64,000 nucleotides of DNA, taken from Acanthosepion esculentum. Lineage: Eukaryota; Mollusca; Cephalopoda; Sepiida; Sepiidae. Under the pieces are notes generated by a model. It did no database searches and had not been told where the DNA came from. It saw nothing but the letters and a program-made list of their open reading frames with translations. Positions 9,606 through 21,804 of this stretch are shown here, piece after piece. The translations under genes were made by a program, and so were the position numbers. The stretch spans positions 6,136,278 to 6,200,277 of the forward strand of contig OZ038498.1 of the NCBI GenBank assembly GCA_964036315.1, read 5' to 3'. Position 1 is the first letter of the stretch, and each line of letters starts with the position of its first letter.

Positions 9606-10163
9606 TGCTTAGTGGGTCACTGTGTCATGCCAGAATCCATCTTGCACATTTACAAATCTGCCATATGTCTGTACATTGAATACTGTTGCGAAATTTGGTC
9701 TGGTGCTCTTGCTATACATCTTGAGATTCTTGACAAAATCCAAAGAAACATCTTTAATGTAATCGATCCTGATCAGGCACCTCATCTTCAGTCTCTTTCT
9801 CACTGTTGTGGCATGACTCCCCTCTGTCTTTTCTACAAATATTTTCATGGCAATTGTTCTGACAGGCTGGTACCCCAACTACATGAATGTAAGTGTGCTA
9901 CTAGACTGGCATCTAGGTCCCACCCTTTTACGGTTGAAATAGCTAAATGCAACCACCACTACTACTCCAGCAGTTTCTTTTTTCACACTTCCCACCTATA
10001 CAAAAATTTAAATGCAACATCAATTGCCATCTTGCATCTTCTTGAATCCTGTTCATTTTTTGTCCTTTCCTCAATACTCCCTATTCTAAGTCTTTTCTTT
10101 CATTTTCACTCACTGTAACCTCCTGCATACTAGTGGCATTTCTGGCTTGCTTGAGGTGAAATG
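9606..10163 (+). pseudogene. LINE-B reverse transcriptase C-terminus (CR1/Jockey-like)
   Basis: An open frame of about 168 residues (9612-10118) encodes the C-terminal end of a non-LTR reverse transcriptase. The signature is YIEYCCEIWSGA near residues 21-32, then LEILDKIQRNIFNVID, LSHCCGMTPLCLFYKYFHGNCSD and LHECKCATRLASRSHPFTV, ending in a Ser/Phe-rich FFHTSHLYKNLN. This follows the EYC-W and LFYRY order typical of CR1/Jockey-type elements. The 5' end is truncated, so palm, fingers and endonuclease are absent. Downstream the element ends ggcttgcttgaggtgaaatg and runs straight into (TA)n. This frame is unusually intact, but nothing suggests it is a host gene. Four similar copies occur in this window, plus one possible relative at 18236-18540. 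Confidence 0.87.
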
Positions 10164-10191
10164 ATATATATATATATATATATATATATAT
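10164..10191. repeat. (TA)n microsatellite at LINE-B 3' end
   Basis: Directly follows the gaggtgaaatga end of the LINE-B copy, so it may represent or replace the element's 3' tail. Confidence 0.9.
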
Positions 10192-10690
10192 GGTTTGTAA
10201 TTAATTACCTTTAATTACAATGTCATTACCTATTATAAATGTTACAAATGATGCTGCACCTTCTATAGTAAATAAAATAGATTCTATAAGTTCATGTCTG
10301 AAAGTTGATAGGATGGGTTATTTATTTTAACATTAAATTTTTAATTTGCTTAAGTGAGTCTTTGATGAAACCATTAGCCAACCAAGCATTTAAGATGGAA
10401 TGTGTGTCTTTTGTTTGCTCTGCCATTGAACCACATTTGAAACTGAATAATGCATTTATTGCCAAAAGATATCAATGATTCTATTACAATTGATGAGTTA
10501 TTACTAAAATATTTATAGCAAAACAAAATCTATTGGAAAAGAAGAGTAATGATTTTTATTAGGCCTAATTATCATGCTATTACTTGTAAAGTTTTCAGTA
10601 CTCAACAGATGATATATAATGTTTAGGTAAATATATTCTTATATTCAGTTGAGCTAGCTTGTACATTCAGGAATCTATCACACTAACCTT
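10192..10690. other. AT-rich DNA, nothing recognised
   Basis: No gene, RNA or repeat that I can support. Confidence 0.5.
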
Positions 10691-11115
10691 CATTGTCCTG
10701 CAAAAAGCTCATTAGGGAGGCATTCTGTGTCAAAATTTAGCTGGTCAGTGTAGGTGATTGATGGGCAAACCAATCCATCTTGCTCCATGGATAAGTGCCC
10801 AGATCACTCACAAGTTCTTGTTTTGCTGGCCATCAGAGTCCTGCAAATTGCATTCTGTGTTTGTGTAAGATTGTAGAAATGTCAAGGATGGATCCATAGA
10901 GATGTTAGGTATAGTTCTTAGCATCCGAGTGTCGGTTCCATCAAGATTAGACTCTAGGGTTAATGTCCAACCAGTGGCACCATAGATTAACACCACCTCT
11001 ACAGTGGCTCGACAGAATCTCTGTTTGAGGTTGTCTGGTAGATCAGATTTCCAGATTACATCCATTTTATTCAAGGTGACCCAGGCTTTAGCTATGAGGA
11101 TTTTCACATCCATTT
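10691..11115 (-). pseudogene. LINE-C reverse transcriptase C-terminal fragment
   Basis: The minus-strand frame 11113-10808 reads ...KAWVTLNKMDVIWKSDLP, then NLKQRFCRATVEVVLIYGAT, GWTLTLESNLDGTDTRMLRT. This is the region after the palm of a non-LTR pol (LYG-x-W-T followed by a line of basic and hydrophobic residues ending in RMLR). It resembles LINE-A in layout but not closely in sequence, so I treat it as a separate family. The fragment is about 100 residues, with neither start nor catalytic YADD. The sequence from 10691 to 10807 continues the alignment less clearly. Confidence 0.75.
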
Positions 11116-11655
11116 TCAGTAGAATTTATTTTGCTTCCTCGATTTGACAGATTTTATTGATTCTCCTGAGACAGTTTGTATCGAGCCTTGCTCATTGATG
11201 TTTGTTAGTTTAATAATAGAAATGATGCACAGAAGTAAATAGACAAGCTTTTAAAACTAGTTATTTAAATATATCAATTATTTGCTAAGCTTCAATCAGA
11301 AAATATTTAATATATTTTAAATGACGATTTTTAAAAGTTTGGATATTTACTTCTGTTCATTATTTGTATTGTTAAATTAACAAAATAAAAGGAGCTTGAT
11401 CAACTGAGTAAAATTGATAAAATAAATGAATGTATCAAAAAGATTATTGCACATTTTTTTTATTTATATTTATTTATATATTTATATATATATATATATT
11501 TATATTTATTTATATTGTACCTGAATATGCATATTTATCCATTAAATTTTTTTTTTTTTTTGTTTGAAGAAAAATGTATATAAACTAGATTGCTATTATT
11601 AGACAAATTGAATGTATACAGTCAAATTTTGGTTAATTATTTTTGGACTTTATTC
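11116..11655. other. AT-rich DNA, nothing recognised
   Basis: Contains T-rich and TA-rich tracts around 11455-11565. No gene seen. Confidence 0.5.
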
Positions 11656-11830
11656 CAAGGAAATATGGGCTTGTAGCCAAATGGTTAGAATGTTTTCTTT
11701 TCAACCATGAGACCCACTTTCAAATCTCACCATTGTCAATTTGTCAGGAAGGTGACTGTTAAGTAATAGTTTAGCAGACCATTACTTTTCTGCTTGGGCT
11801 TCCCAAGATTGACCTTAGGGATCAGATACA
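11656..11830 (+). repeat. tRNA-derived SINE, diverged
   Basis: gggcttgtagccaaatggtt resembles a tRNA 5' half with A-box tagccaaatgg. About 40 bases later, ctttcaaatctcac sits in the B-box position. The rest (gactgttaagtaatagtt, gattgaccttagggatcaga) looks like an unrelated SINE body. There is no CCA-ready acceptor stem, so this is not a tRNA gene. Confidence 0.55.
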
Positions 11831-12548
11831 AGACAAAATAAGGAAGTCGATTTTGATTGGCTGAACTAGCGTGCGAAAGGAGATAGGTATAAAGAAGGGC
11901 TTTCCAGTGAGTTATTTCTTAACTGTCAAACAATGTAGACATGTTTCCTTTTTGTGTCTGAAATGGCCTCCCAGTGGAGTGAGCTACCCCACTGGATTGT
12001 TAGAAGATGTATACATCAACATTAATAAAATAGTTAAGTTTAAAATTCCCTGTGCTGAATTTCTTTTATCACTGGAACAAAAACTCCTTGTGATCACTGG
12101 CTGGGGGGGGGGGGGAGAGAGAGGGAGAGATAATGAAAATGAATGAATGAATGAATACAATATATGAGTAAATTGGCACCGATGACCAAGACATCCCAGC
12201 ATGAGGAGGGCTACACAACAGTGACTTCTTAATGTTACTGGTCTGGGGGACATTTGGAAAGTTATTGGTCAACTATACCATGAGATAACACAAGCCTTGT
12301 GAGTGAAATTGGGTAGGCAGAATTATTCAAAAACTGTCGATGGTTGCATTCGGACAACATCACAATTTATCATATCTGGTTTTGTCCAAACTTTGTCACA
12401 CATCATCGTGACCAAAGGCATGAGCATACTGGCCTTGTTCTAACAGATGATGTGCAACTGTAACTAAAGTCTGCTCAGCATATTTGAAATATAAACCATA
12501 ATAGGTGGTTGAACAAACAAATGAGTCTGAGAAGGTGTCTCTGACAGG
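11831..12548. other. Mixed DNA with short simple repeats
   Basis: Holds a G-run followed by (GA)n at about 12101-12130, then (GAAT)n near 12140-12155. A stretch near 12290-12330 (gccttgtgagtgaaattggg) resembles a mollusc tRNA-SINE body. No gene. Confidence 0.45.
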
Positions 12549-12617
12549 GCAGATGAGTGTGCTCAGAAAAGTGCTCAGATGAGTGTGCTCAGAAAAGTGC
12601 TCAGATGAGTGTGCTCA
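12549..12617. repeat. Tandem repeat, 26-bp unit, about 2.5 copies
   Basis: Alternates cagatgagtgtgctc and agaaaagtgctc exactly with a 26-bp period. Confidence 0.9.
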
Positions 12618-13135
12618 TTTTTTTTCCCAAGAAAATTAAATGTATTTTTTTCTTTTTATTTGTGAGTACAAAAGGCTATTATTTATTTGCAATTATACAT
12701 AATTTCCCAATTTGTTTGGAATACATTTAGTACTAGCAGGCTTTACCCGCTCACTATCTCTTTGCAAAGTAAGATATATTCACTACTTGAAATCTTTGAA
12801 AAAAAATTTTAATGAACATTTCCTTCATAAATTGGCTTGTTATAGTTAAGGAAAGTTTTACAAATAGATGTCAACTTATAAAAGTAAAATGCAAATTTCA
12901 AACACTTCTCTAATCTATATAAGACTATTCCTAAACAGAACTATTTTTGATATGAAAATCAAAACAATCTTTGAATAAAAGAACAGTAATGAAGGATAGC
13001 TAATTAATGAAATAAACTTTTTTTAAATCAATATGCAAATTAGTTAAACCTGAAGGGTGATATTGCCTAGAAGTCGATAATATATAATAAAGATATTGAA
13101 CTTTTAGTTTGTAAATTCCTCTCAAGGAGTTTCTT
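12618..13135. other. AT-rich DNA, nothing recognised
   Basis: No gene, RNA or repeat that I can support. Confidence 0.5.
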
Positions 13136-13803
13136 TCATCTCTCAGTTGCGCGTATGTCTTTGGGCAGAGTGCGCTCAGAGGAAAATTATACTGAGAGGT
13201 GCCCAGCCCTGGGGATCAGCTGCTGAGGCTGTGCCCTCTCATGGCACCAGAGAGACAGATTGGTGCTCACACCGAGGCCAGCCCAACCAATGGTTGTTGG
13301 GGTTGTGGGTAATTTTTGTTACTTGCAATGGTGTTCCCCACCTTAAAAAAGATCTTGTATCACTTCTTGTAATATGTAGTAAATACCGTGTGTAAATTCC
13401 TCTCTCTTGAGTGGTATACACACTCTGATACTTACCGGTCACAGGGATCTGTCCCTGCGCTGGTAGTATCACAGCTATGATTTGCTTGGACTAGCTTTGA
13501 CCAGCGGCCCAAGTGAAGACACTCAGGTCCTCACGTTAAAAACTGACCTTGTGTCACTCAGGGGTGACTCTGTCAAAGGACAGAGTGATAACTGAGGAAA
13601 ACTATACTGAGAGGTGCTGGCCCTGGGGAACAGCTGCCTGAGGCTGCACCCTTCCATTGCACTAGAGAGAGGGATCGGTGCTCACACTGAGGCCAGCACA
13701 ACCAATGGTTGCGGGGGCTTGGGAATTTATGTTCCTAGCCTGGGTGTACATGCTCGGGCTCCCCACATTATATTGACCTTGTGTCACAACCTGACCTCAT
13801 AGG
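13136..13803. repeat. Duplicated GC-richer module
   Basis: Two diverged direct copies of about 160-180 bp, at 13178-13345 and 13585-13770. Shared blocks: actgagaggtgc, ccctgggga, agctgctgaggctg, ggtgctcacac, gaggccagc and aaccaatggttg. The intervening part includes tgaccttgtgtcact, which recurs after the second copy. GC content is clearly above the surroundings. Short open frames are incidental. I do not recognise the family. Confidence 0.75.
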
Positions 13804-14289
13804 CGGTTGAGTAAATACAAATTACTATAAAGTAGAGCTGGGGATTTTTAATCTCAGAATTCGTGGGGGAATTGAGCTCCAATTTCACATTTATTCATAT
13901 AGATTCCATAATGTAGGTTTTACTTAATTAGAAATTATGTTTCTCTAACTCTTCAAATGTTGAATCTATAACTAATTCTAATTTCTATTTTCCCATCTTT
14001 ACACTATATTAATTTTATCTTATAAATTGTCCCCTGTTCTGTTACCCATGAAATAAAAATAATTGTTTGTATGTAAAATAAGGATCTACGTTCATCAAAT
14101 CATCTTGAAATTAAGTGGCAGCAGAAGAATTATCACTGAACTTTTGAAAGGTATGCTTAAACATTAATTCAATACTTAACATGCAGCGATCAATTTTGAG
14201 TTCTTCTGTAGTTTATTGATGCCTACTGCATCTACTCCTCCCTAGCTATTGTGATGATGGCCAAACCAAGAGTCCTTCACAGGAGCTAG
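13804..14289. other. AT-rich DNA, nothing recognised
   Basis: No gene, RNA or repeat that I can support. Confidence 0.5.
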
Positions 14290-14384
14290 CTTAAATGCCG
14301 CCCGATATGCTAACTTAAAATTTTAACTATCTTAAAATTTTACGCTAACTAAAATTTTAGCTAGCTTAAAATTTTAAGCTAGCT
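14290..14384. repeat. Palindromic cluster with 26-bp perfect palindrome
   Basis: Several copies of cttaaaattttaa-like units culminate at 14359-14384 in a perfect 26-bp palindrome made of agctagc arms around ttaaaatttta. The units alternate direction, so the cluster could extrude as a cruciform. Confidence 0.85.
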
Positions 14385-16619
14385 GCAATTTTAGATACAA
14401 AAGGAAAATAAGAGTTACTCCCCTTGAACCATGAAAGCAACTATAATGGCTAGTATAATATATTAATATATAATTTTAACCTCGCATAATCTGGCAACCC
14501 TGAATCTGAGCTCAATGAAAATCATTCCCTGCGCCTAATTTTTCCAGGGCTTTTGAATGAGGTATGAATCATTGAAATCAGACCAGTGGGAGTGGAGGAG
14601 TTGCTTAGACACATATCACAAACACACACACACACATACACTGTACTTTATATATAAGATATATTAGCATTTATTAGATATTTGAATATTTAACTATTTA
14701 TTTGGTGCCTAAAGTTTGAGTGAAAACAATTTTATGAATTGATTTCTACAAGTACTTAGAAACAGAAATATGTATATTTGTATACTCATGCAGGCGTTTT
14801 TACTGATATGCATATTATTTTTATATACATACAAACATGTATATAAAATTTATATTTGAATATATTATTATATATTTTTATATATTTGTATGCACATATA
14901 CTTTCATAGACTTAACAGCACACTTTTAGATGACTGCATAAATTTGTACAAGAACTTTACATCTACATATAAAAGAAAAACAAATTTTTAACACCCTCTG
15001 CTTTTTAAACATGTGGTAACATTTTATATTTTTAGTTTCATGTAAAAACTGAAACCTTTAGAAAAAAAAAAATTTGTAAGAATTTAAGTCTCCCTTTTTT
15101 TTTTTCCTTCTGTTTAATAATTGTTCTTTCTGTTTTCATCTTTTATTTTTGACATTGTTGGAATTAATCATCTTTTGTGCACATGTTGAAATACCAGAAA
15201 AGATAACTTTATCCTTTTTTTATTGTAGTGAAGGTATCAAGTACAAATCTGGAATGACAATAAGATCCAGCGACATGATACTGTTATATACTATGAACTA
15301 TTCTTCTTAAATAAGTGATGTAGATATCTGTACTTTTATAGAAATAAAAAAAAAATAATAATAGTTGGAGAAGAGGGAATGAATAATTTTTGTTTTCTGA
15401 TTTTAGAGGAAAAGTGGAAGATAAATATATCAGCTGATGTAGAGAGCATAATTGGAGACATTCTTATTTTCTTTTTATTAGTCTTGTCGATTCTCTTCTG
15501 ATATTTAAAAGTTTCATACATTAGGCTTTTATTTTTAGTTTTTTTGTATATTTTTTAAGGTTTAGTGGTTCAATAGATGATCTTTATCATGTTATTTTCA
15601 GCCAGCCTAAAAAAAAAAAAAAAAATCCAAAAAACAGACTGATCATGCATGATGGTTCCAATCTGTATGGGAATGACTGCAAAAACTTCCCCACCCCCAA
15701 ATATATAGACAAAACACACAGATGCATGCTGGGATTTCTTCTTAGCCAATAAGATAGGCCACTTTTCAGTCTCATCTGCTATGTTTCTGTTCTTTCTTGT
15801 CTTGATGTCAGAATGCCACAATCACTTGTCTGTATCCCTTTTGTGTGTTAACACCATTCTTAATTTATAAACCTTTTTACTTTATTACTGTTTCTTTGCC
15901 TGCTTTTCTTTTGCACATTTATTGTTTGCTTCATATTATTTTGCACTTTGGTTCTTTTCTTTCTTTTCTTATTGTTTATTGCAAACTTTGTCAGTTGTAT
16001 TTGTTGGGCATTTCTGACAATTAATCTTCAAGGCAAATTATACAAGTTCTACATTTCTACATGCACTTGTAACATAGCCTATTAATGCCAGCATTAAATG
16101 AGCTTTCAAAACCATTACAATCATTTGTTAGGTTATTTCATTTTGTCACTTTTGCAAATAATGAGTAGATATGACCATAAATAACACATACTTTTAAATT
16201 ATGTGAATATATTGATTGTGGCTAGCATAGAATTTGTGTGATTTGCTTAAGGGCTCATATACTCTAATATAATAAGTGTGACTATTTAGGTATCATGTGT
16301 CATATGGATCTTCATCTACCAAAAGCTACTTGATTAATAGGATAGAGAAGAAGAAATATGTTTGACCTAAGGAATTATTTTGGTAGCATAATGCAAATTT
16401 ATGACCTTCATACTGCGAGTTCAGGATTTGTTCTTTTTTTAAATCTTCCAGGTTAGTATCTTATGTTTCAGTACCAGATTCTTTTTCTGCCTGAGATAAA
16501 AAATTATTTTTAATTATTCAGTAAATTCGAGATCAAGCCTTAAAATGTTCACTTTGAAAAAGAAAAAATGTCTTTTTCTAATAACATATCTCAGCATTTG
16601 TGCATGTGAAATTATTGTT
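14385..16619. other. AT-rich DNA, nothing recognised
   Basis: A 2.2-kb stretch with a short (AC)n near 14622-14640, TA-rich sequence and A runs near 15609-15625. I see no gene, RNA or mobile element. Short frames on the minus strand near 15570-15820 have no recognisable motif. Confidence 0.5.
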
Positions 16620-16995
16620 TGTTTTTTAATCATTTCACCCCAAGAAAAACATTAAAGCCACTAAGACACAAGGGGTTACTGGATTGCTGAGTGTGAGAAT
16701 ATATGAGAAGAAAAATGATTAAGGAGAGAGAACGATGAAAGAACAGGAAGATAAGAATTGACATTACATTTACATTTTTGGAGATCAAAGTTGAGCAGAA
16801 AGCAAGAAGCGGGAAGAGTGTTCCACAAGCGAGAAGTGCAAGAAAAGGAACTGTTATAAAAATATTTATAGAAAGGCACATGAAAGCTATGGTGATGGGA
16901 AAGGGACTGAAGCTGAGATTCCAGGTTAGGACCAATACCCTTGCAGATTCTTTGTATTGTAGCAATATCAGTCAGATGAAGTCATGTTAAATGGA
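16620..16995 (-). pseudogene. LINE-B 3' end fragment
   Basis: Minus-strand remnant of the LINE-B reverse transcriptase C-terminus. Frames 16965-16630 and 16879-16676 read LACGTLFPLLAF and FYKYFYNSSFSCTSRLWNTL, matching the SSFFPRTSRLWNSLP-type end of such proteins. The 3' UTR (rev. comp. of aatcatttcaccccaag...cattaaagccactaagacac) equals the ending of the 10-kb copy. Frameshifted, with no catalytic region. Confidence 0.82.
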
Positions 16996-17280
16996 AAACA
17001 GCTGGAACTGACACGGAAATGGAATTGGAACATTTACTTTCAACTGATTGTTATCAGTAAGTGAAGTAAACTTCAAAGTACAGAGCAAGAGGCTCAGACA
17101 GAAAGAAACTCACGGAAAAAAGATAAATTACTTATTTAGATGAAGATGACAAGACAAAGAAAATTGTTATCTGTTATTTCACATAAAATAGATGTTTAAT
17201 GCTATTCAATGCTTCCATAGTTATTACAAGTTTATTTTGATTGTTTATTGAACAAAATACTTTATGTGATGACTTACCCA
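16996..17280. other. Nothing recognised
   Basis: AT-rich spacer between the LINE-B fragment and the CpG cluster. Confidence 0.5.
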
Positions 17281-17530
17281 GGAACTCAAAACGCGTACGA
17301 ACGTGTCTTGCCTGCGTGGCGAATCCTGCAAGAAACATGGCCGCGTGTGAAGACGCGTTTTATGCGCGCCGGTCTCGTTCAGAACGAGATTGCGCAACAA
17401 CGCATGCAAATTTTGCAGTGTCGGAGTGCCATAAAAAGGAGACGTTAGCGGCACAGATAGTTTCAGTCTTTCGGCGGACTTCGTGAAATAGAGTCGGACG
17501 TGCGAACTGACTGACTGGCGTACTAAGAGG
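17281..17530. promoter_or_regulatory. Isolated CpG cluster, candidate promoter or 5' exon
   Basis: About 27 CpG dinucleotides fall between 17289 and 17525 (aacgcgtacgaacg, ggccgcgtg, gacgcgtttt, gcgcgccgg). In the AT-rich DNA on either side CpG is rare. Both strands have open frames here simply because TA-containing stops are scarce. No splice or TATA element stands out. It could be a promoter or 5' exon of an unseen gene, or a young GC-rich repeat. Confidence 0.35.
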
Positions 17531-18235
17531 CAGTTCTAGCCTGTACATTTGATTTGGGTGGAAAGGAGTCTTGAAATCTCTTTCTGTGTAGCGACGGCAG
17601 AGAAGAACAGCTCTTGTGACTTTGCTTATTTGTTTTTTGTGTGTCTTTACCGTCTACACTTTATACTTTGTCTCTATATTTATTTAAGAAAGAACAAAGC
17701 AGATTACATTTTTTTTTTTTTTTGTACACAAAGTTGGAACCAAAATGTAGATTTTGCTAGCTTGCCACTCAGTAGTTATCTGTGTAACAAGACAAAACAA
17801 ATTATGTGTTATTGGTGGGCAAGTTCAACCGCTAATGCCTACCTAATAAAATTAAAAATGTTACTTTCTGTGCAATCCTTGTATTGATGGGGGCTTTGAA
17901 AAATGTTTAATTCATTTTATTCTGTGATAAATTCACTTTGATTTCTATGATATACAAAAAAGACATTTTTGATAAAATGCTCTTTCTGCAATATCATCAT
18001 AACATCCTGCAAAAAGGCACAAAGAGAGAGAGAGATGAAAGTGGGCCTCAAAGAACGGACAGGGAAAACACCTGTTGGACTGTGCACCATCCACTTCACT
18101 TAGGCCTCATCTCACCCTTGCTTGCTTATAGCAATAGGTTACGACCTAAAAATAAAATCTGGTTTACTGCTAGAAATTGTTTTTGTTTTTCACTTGCGGG
18201 TAATGATCTGGCTGAGGGGTAATCTTTAAATCACA
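17531..18235. other. Nothing recognised
   Basis: Follows the CpG cluster. T-runs near 17710-17723 and an agagagag stretch near 18022. Short open frames carry no motif. Confidence 0.45.
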
Positions 18236-18540
18236 AGCATTTGACTGGAAGATGCTGCACCCTATCAACAAACCTGGTGTCTGGCCTGAGTTGCAACACA
18301 TTACCATGAAGACTCTCTAAATACATAGCAGACGTACTTGACCAGATGTGGCAGCAATATTCAGTGCACGGACTAATAGTAGACTTATGTCAAATCGATT
18401 CGGATGAGAAAAATTGTCTCGCACAACACAGTGACTTGTTAGCAGAAAACATTAGCTCCAAAAAGCACAACGAGTCACTTTTCTGAAGGTTAGCATCAGC
18501 CATGCTGGTGGAAGGCAAAGAGATCTTTTAGATGATTAAA
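18236..18540 (-). pseudogene. Non-LTR reverse transcriptase remnant (LINE-B-like)
   Basis: On the minus strand around 18395-18305 the translation reads STISPCTEYCCHIWSS followed by MYLESL. This matches the conserved EYC-HIW block of CR1/Jockey-like reverse transcriptases and is close to YIEYCCEIWSG of the copy at 9.6 kb. Beyond this block on both sides the reading is frameshifted and only weakly similar. The fragment lacks start, catalytic residues and 3' end. Confidence 0.6.
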
Positions 18541-21288
18541 TTTATATGAAAAATAATTTTCTAGCATGAGAACTCTGAAAATAAAATTATATATGCATTA
18601 AAAGAAAAGCCAATTATTAAATAGTTATTAATCTTGACATCTATAAAAGTATCTGTTCCTTGAATAAGTATATATGTTGTTGTTGTGTATATTTGACTAT
18701 TCTTGTGTTATTTTCAAGTACAGAAAACTAATATAGTCATCAGGAGTAGATAAATTAATTAAAGACAAAAGCAAAACATTACATGTAATTTTTAATTAAA
18801 TTTTATGTTTTTAATTTATTATATTCCTTATTGAGAGAGTTGTCTTGAGCACCAATTAAGATTATTCATTAATTTTTGTGTTGTTGATTCCACTACTGTG
18901 ATATTAGCTAATCCATACTGGTTTCTCTTTCTTAAAGCTGATAGAAAGTTATTTTACAGAATGTCTACGAGACGCAACTTTCTTTTACTTGAGTTTTCAT
19001 ATAATACTTATATTCAACTTGTTATCAGTAAATTAGAAATTGCCTAATTAGGCATTACAATGTTTTTCACTTGGTATTAAAGTTTTGCTGGTTTGGAAAT
19101 TCATACACTAAACTCAACAAGCACATTTTTTACGTTAGCTCCACGCTAAATGTACAGACCCAAATATTACCTATTTCCATGCATTATTAAGGTTGTTGTT
19201 GTTATTATTATATGATGTTTTCTAAAACAAGTCTTCTTACTCATGCATAAATGTATATTCTGTAATATGTACAAAAAATTGTTCTAATTTCATATATACT
19301 ATGTAATTATTTTCTTGTATTTGTTGAAGGTGTTTATTTGTGCTTTTTAAGAATTTCTTGTTGCCTTATGGCTAATCTCATTGCATAGAGAATCTGTTTT
19401 TTGACTGTTTTCTGCTTCTTAGAGGCATAAAGTTCCAAATATATTTATGTATAAAGTATAGAAATTGTTTGCTTTCTTTCTAAGATCTAGTCTGAAGAAA
19501 AGCTCAAATTCAGGTTGATTGCCTTCAATAGCTCCAACAAGAAACAAACAAAAAAACAAATAGTTACTTTATAAGGGACATGAAACTAAAACAGAAAAAA
19601 AAGATAGGGAAGAAAAAAAAAAATTTAAGGAGAAACAAGAAGAGAAACAAAAGATGTGGCCAAACATTATACTGAAGTCTCTTGTATTTTATTCCAAAAT
19701 ATTTAAACTTTATCATTCTGTATGTGACTTCATTTACTGTACAAAAAGTTTATCCTGTCACTGAAAGTGATACTGATCCCTGAATCTGAATTTGTTTGAA
19801 TTTCATAGTTGTGTTGTCATATCCTGCTATGGCAACAGAAAACTCCCTTGAGTGAAATTAACAATAAGGTTACTGCAATTGAGAAGCCTTGAAAAAGAAT
19901 GCAGTAGAAAAGGAAGTCATATTAATAATGCAGTGTGCTAAAGGTTAAACTTAATTTTGCACATTAAAGTTAACTGATATTTATCATGTCGAAAAATGTA
20001 AACATTTTGAAGATTTTTTTCTGCATCAGTGATGATCCAAGTATTATTTTGGCAAAAGAGTCTAGGGATAACAAATCATTTTGAAATTTTTACAAATTTA
20101 AATAAATTGTATTTAGTTATTTTTAAACTTATTTCTGGTAGAGTTTACAAAATTTCATTTTTCTATTGATTTTTAAATAATATTAAATTTTTTTTCTCAT
20201 TTAGATAATTTAGAATAATGTTAAATTTGAGGCAAGCATTTTTTTTAAATACAGAAATGTAGATCTATTTGTGGAGCTACTTAAATTAACTGGTCCACTC
20301 AATCAAAAACAGGGAATAATTAATTTTTAAATAATTAATTTTTGTAGATTAACATTTGTTAGACCTTCGAATCATGACATTTGTCACAGTTGAAAAATAT
20401 TGATTTTTTTTATTTATTTATAAATCATTTTAGAAGAGGAGGTCCTGTTCATAATATAAATACAGTGTCAAATTAATCCCTGAATTTTTAAAGAGTAATC
20501 TGTATTTATGATTGTTTCATTTGAAACTGTGCGTACATCTTTTATGAATTGAGAAGGATGACAACATCAGTAGTATATAGTTATCAATGATGTTTTCAAA
20601 CTTTACATTTGCAAATAAAACAAAGTACAGATAACGCTTGAAAAAGTTGAAATTGACTGTACATTTATATTATAAACATAACCCCCCCCCCTTCTAAAAT
20701 GATGACAAAATTAATATTTCTTTAATTTTAACAAATGTGATTAGATTAGAGGACAGTATAATGAATGCTAATCTAAAAATATTTTTCCTCTCATTTTTCA
20801 AAACATCAAGTATCAAGGCTGTTTATCAATGGGGTACACTGGTCTGGGCTTTGGAGCTGCAGATTTTCTAATACAAATCATTTGTTTATATTTCCATATT
20901 TGACAGGATAAAGAACAAATAGGAAATGTTTATAAATATAACATGTTTTGCTTTTATTAAAGCTTTATCAGAGATTGAGATATGGGGGAAAAACTTTCTG
21001 GAATTTTTATTTTTGTGTTGTTTGATTTTCATTAGTTAATCAGGTTTTATATGCATTTGATTAGTCTGTGTAAGTATCATAATTCTAGTTTTGGGATTCA
21101 GATGATAATGTTTGTGTGTGTGTGTGTGTATATATATATAATATATATATATAATATTAGTGGTCAATCTACAATTCCAATGTAATAAATTATAACCATG
21201 GAATATTAGTGTTTGAGCCTTTTATATTTTATATATATATACATAGTCATCCACAGACAGACTGTTTTGCTGTATCACAGCTCCTCAA
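18541..21288. other. Long AT-rich stretch, nothing recognised
   Basis: 2.7 kb, the largest block without any element I can name. Contains A and T tracts, a C9 run near 20683-20691 and a mixed (TG)n/(TA)n near 21112-21155. It may be old decayed repeats or unique intronic or intergenic DNA. Confidence 0.5.
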
Positions 21289-21505
21289 GAGGAGGCACGG
21301 TGGAGTAATGGATAACGGCTCGGACTGAGGAATTGTAGAGCCGAGTTCGAATTCCAGTCGAATCTGTTACATTCACTTACGTGCTAACACCCTTGGGAAA
21401 GGTGTGAATCCTCTTCTTCTCCCTCCAACTATGGGTAAATAGCAGGACAGACTGGGTTCTATAGCCTTGGATGGCAACTGGTCTAGGAGAAGGTCAATTC
21501 TGAAT
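21289..21505 (+). repeat. SINE family 2 (tRNA-derived)
   Basis: ggaggcacggtggagtaatg, then the B-box gagttcgaattccag (canonical), then ttacattcacttacgtgcta, cttgggaaaggtgtgaatcc, ctatgggtaaatagcaggac and ggttctatagccttggatgg. Collinear with 8566 onward and with 58502-58917 on the other strand. It ends at gaattcaaaacc, where an opposite-orientation element begins. Confidence 0.88.
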
Positions 21506-21804
21506 TCAAAACCATTCGGCGTCTGCGCCGGCATCCGGCGGCCTCTTGGTTACTCCTGCCTCTGCGTCTGTGGAAATATTCTGCGGCAAGTAAGAGCATA
21601 TTCCTCCCTCCACTGGGATAGCACGTGAGGTGTGGGGACCGCGTGTGAAGTTCAAAACTCCCTTGTCACTCCGTTTCAAGAATTCGCCGCCGTTGGGATC
21701 GGGAATGGTTGTCACTCCTCAAGGTATCTAGACGTCCAATTGCTTCAAGCCGGGATCGAAACCCAACTGATTTGACATCAGTCAGATCTCTTAACTCTAG
21801 ACCA

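Noticed and set aside
9612..10118. Host gene of 168 residues
   Set aside because: The protein is the C-terminal end of a non-LTR reverse transcriptase and other copies lie in the window.
21506..21715. Minus-strand 69-residue gene
   Set aside because: The frame is open because of GC richness inside a tRNA-derived SINE; no homologous motif.
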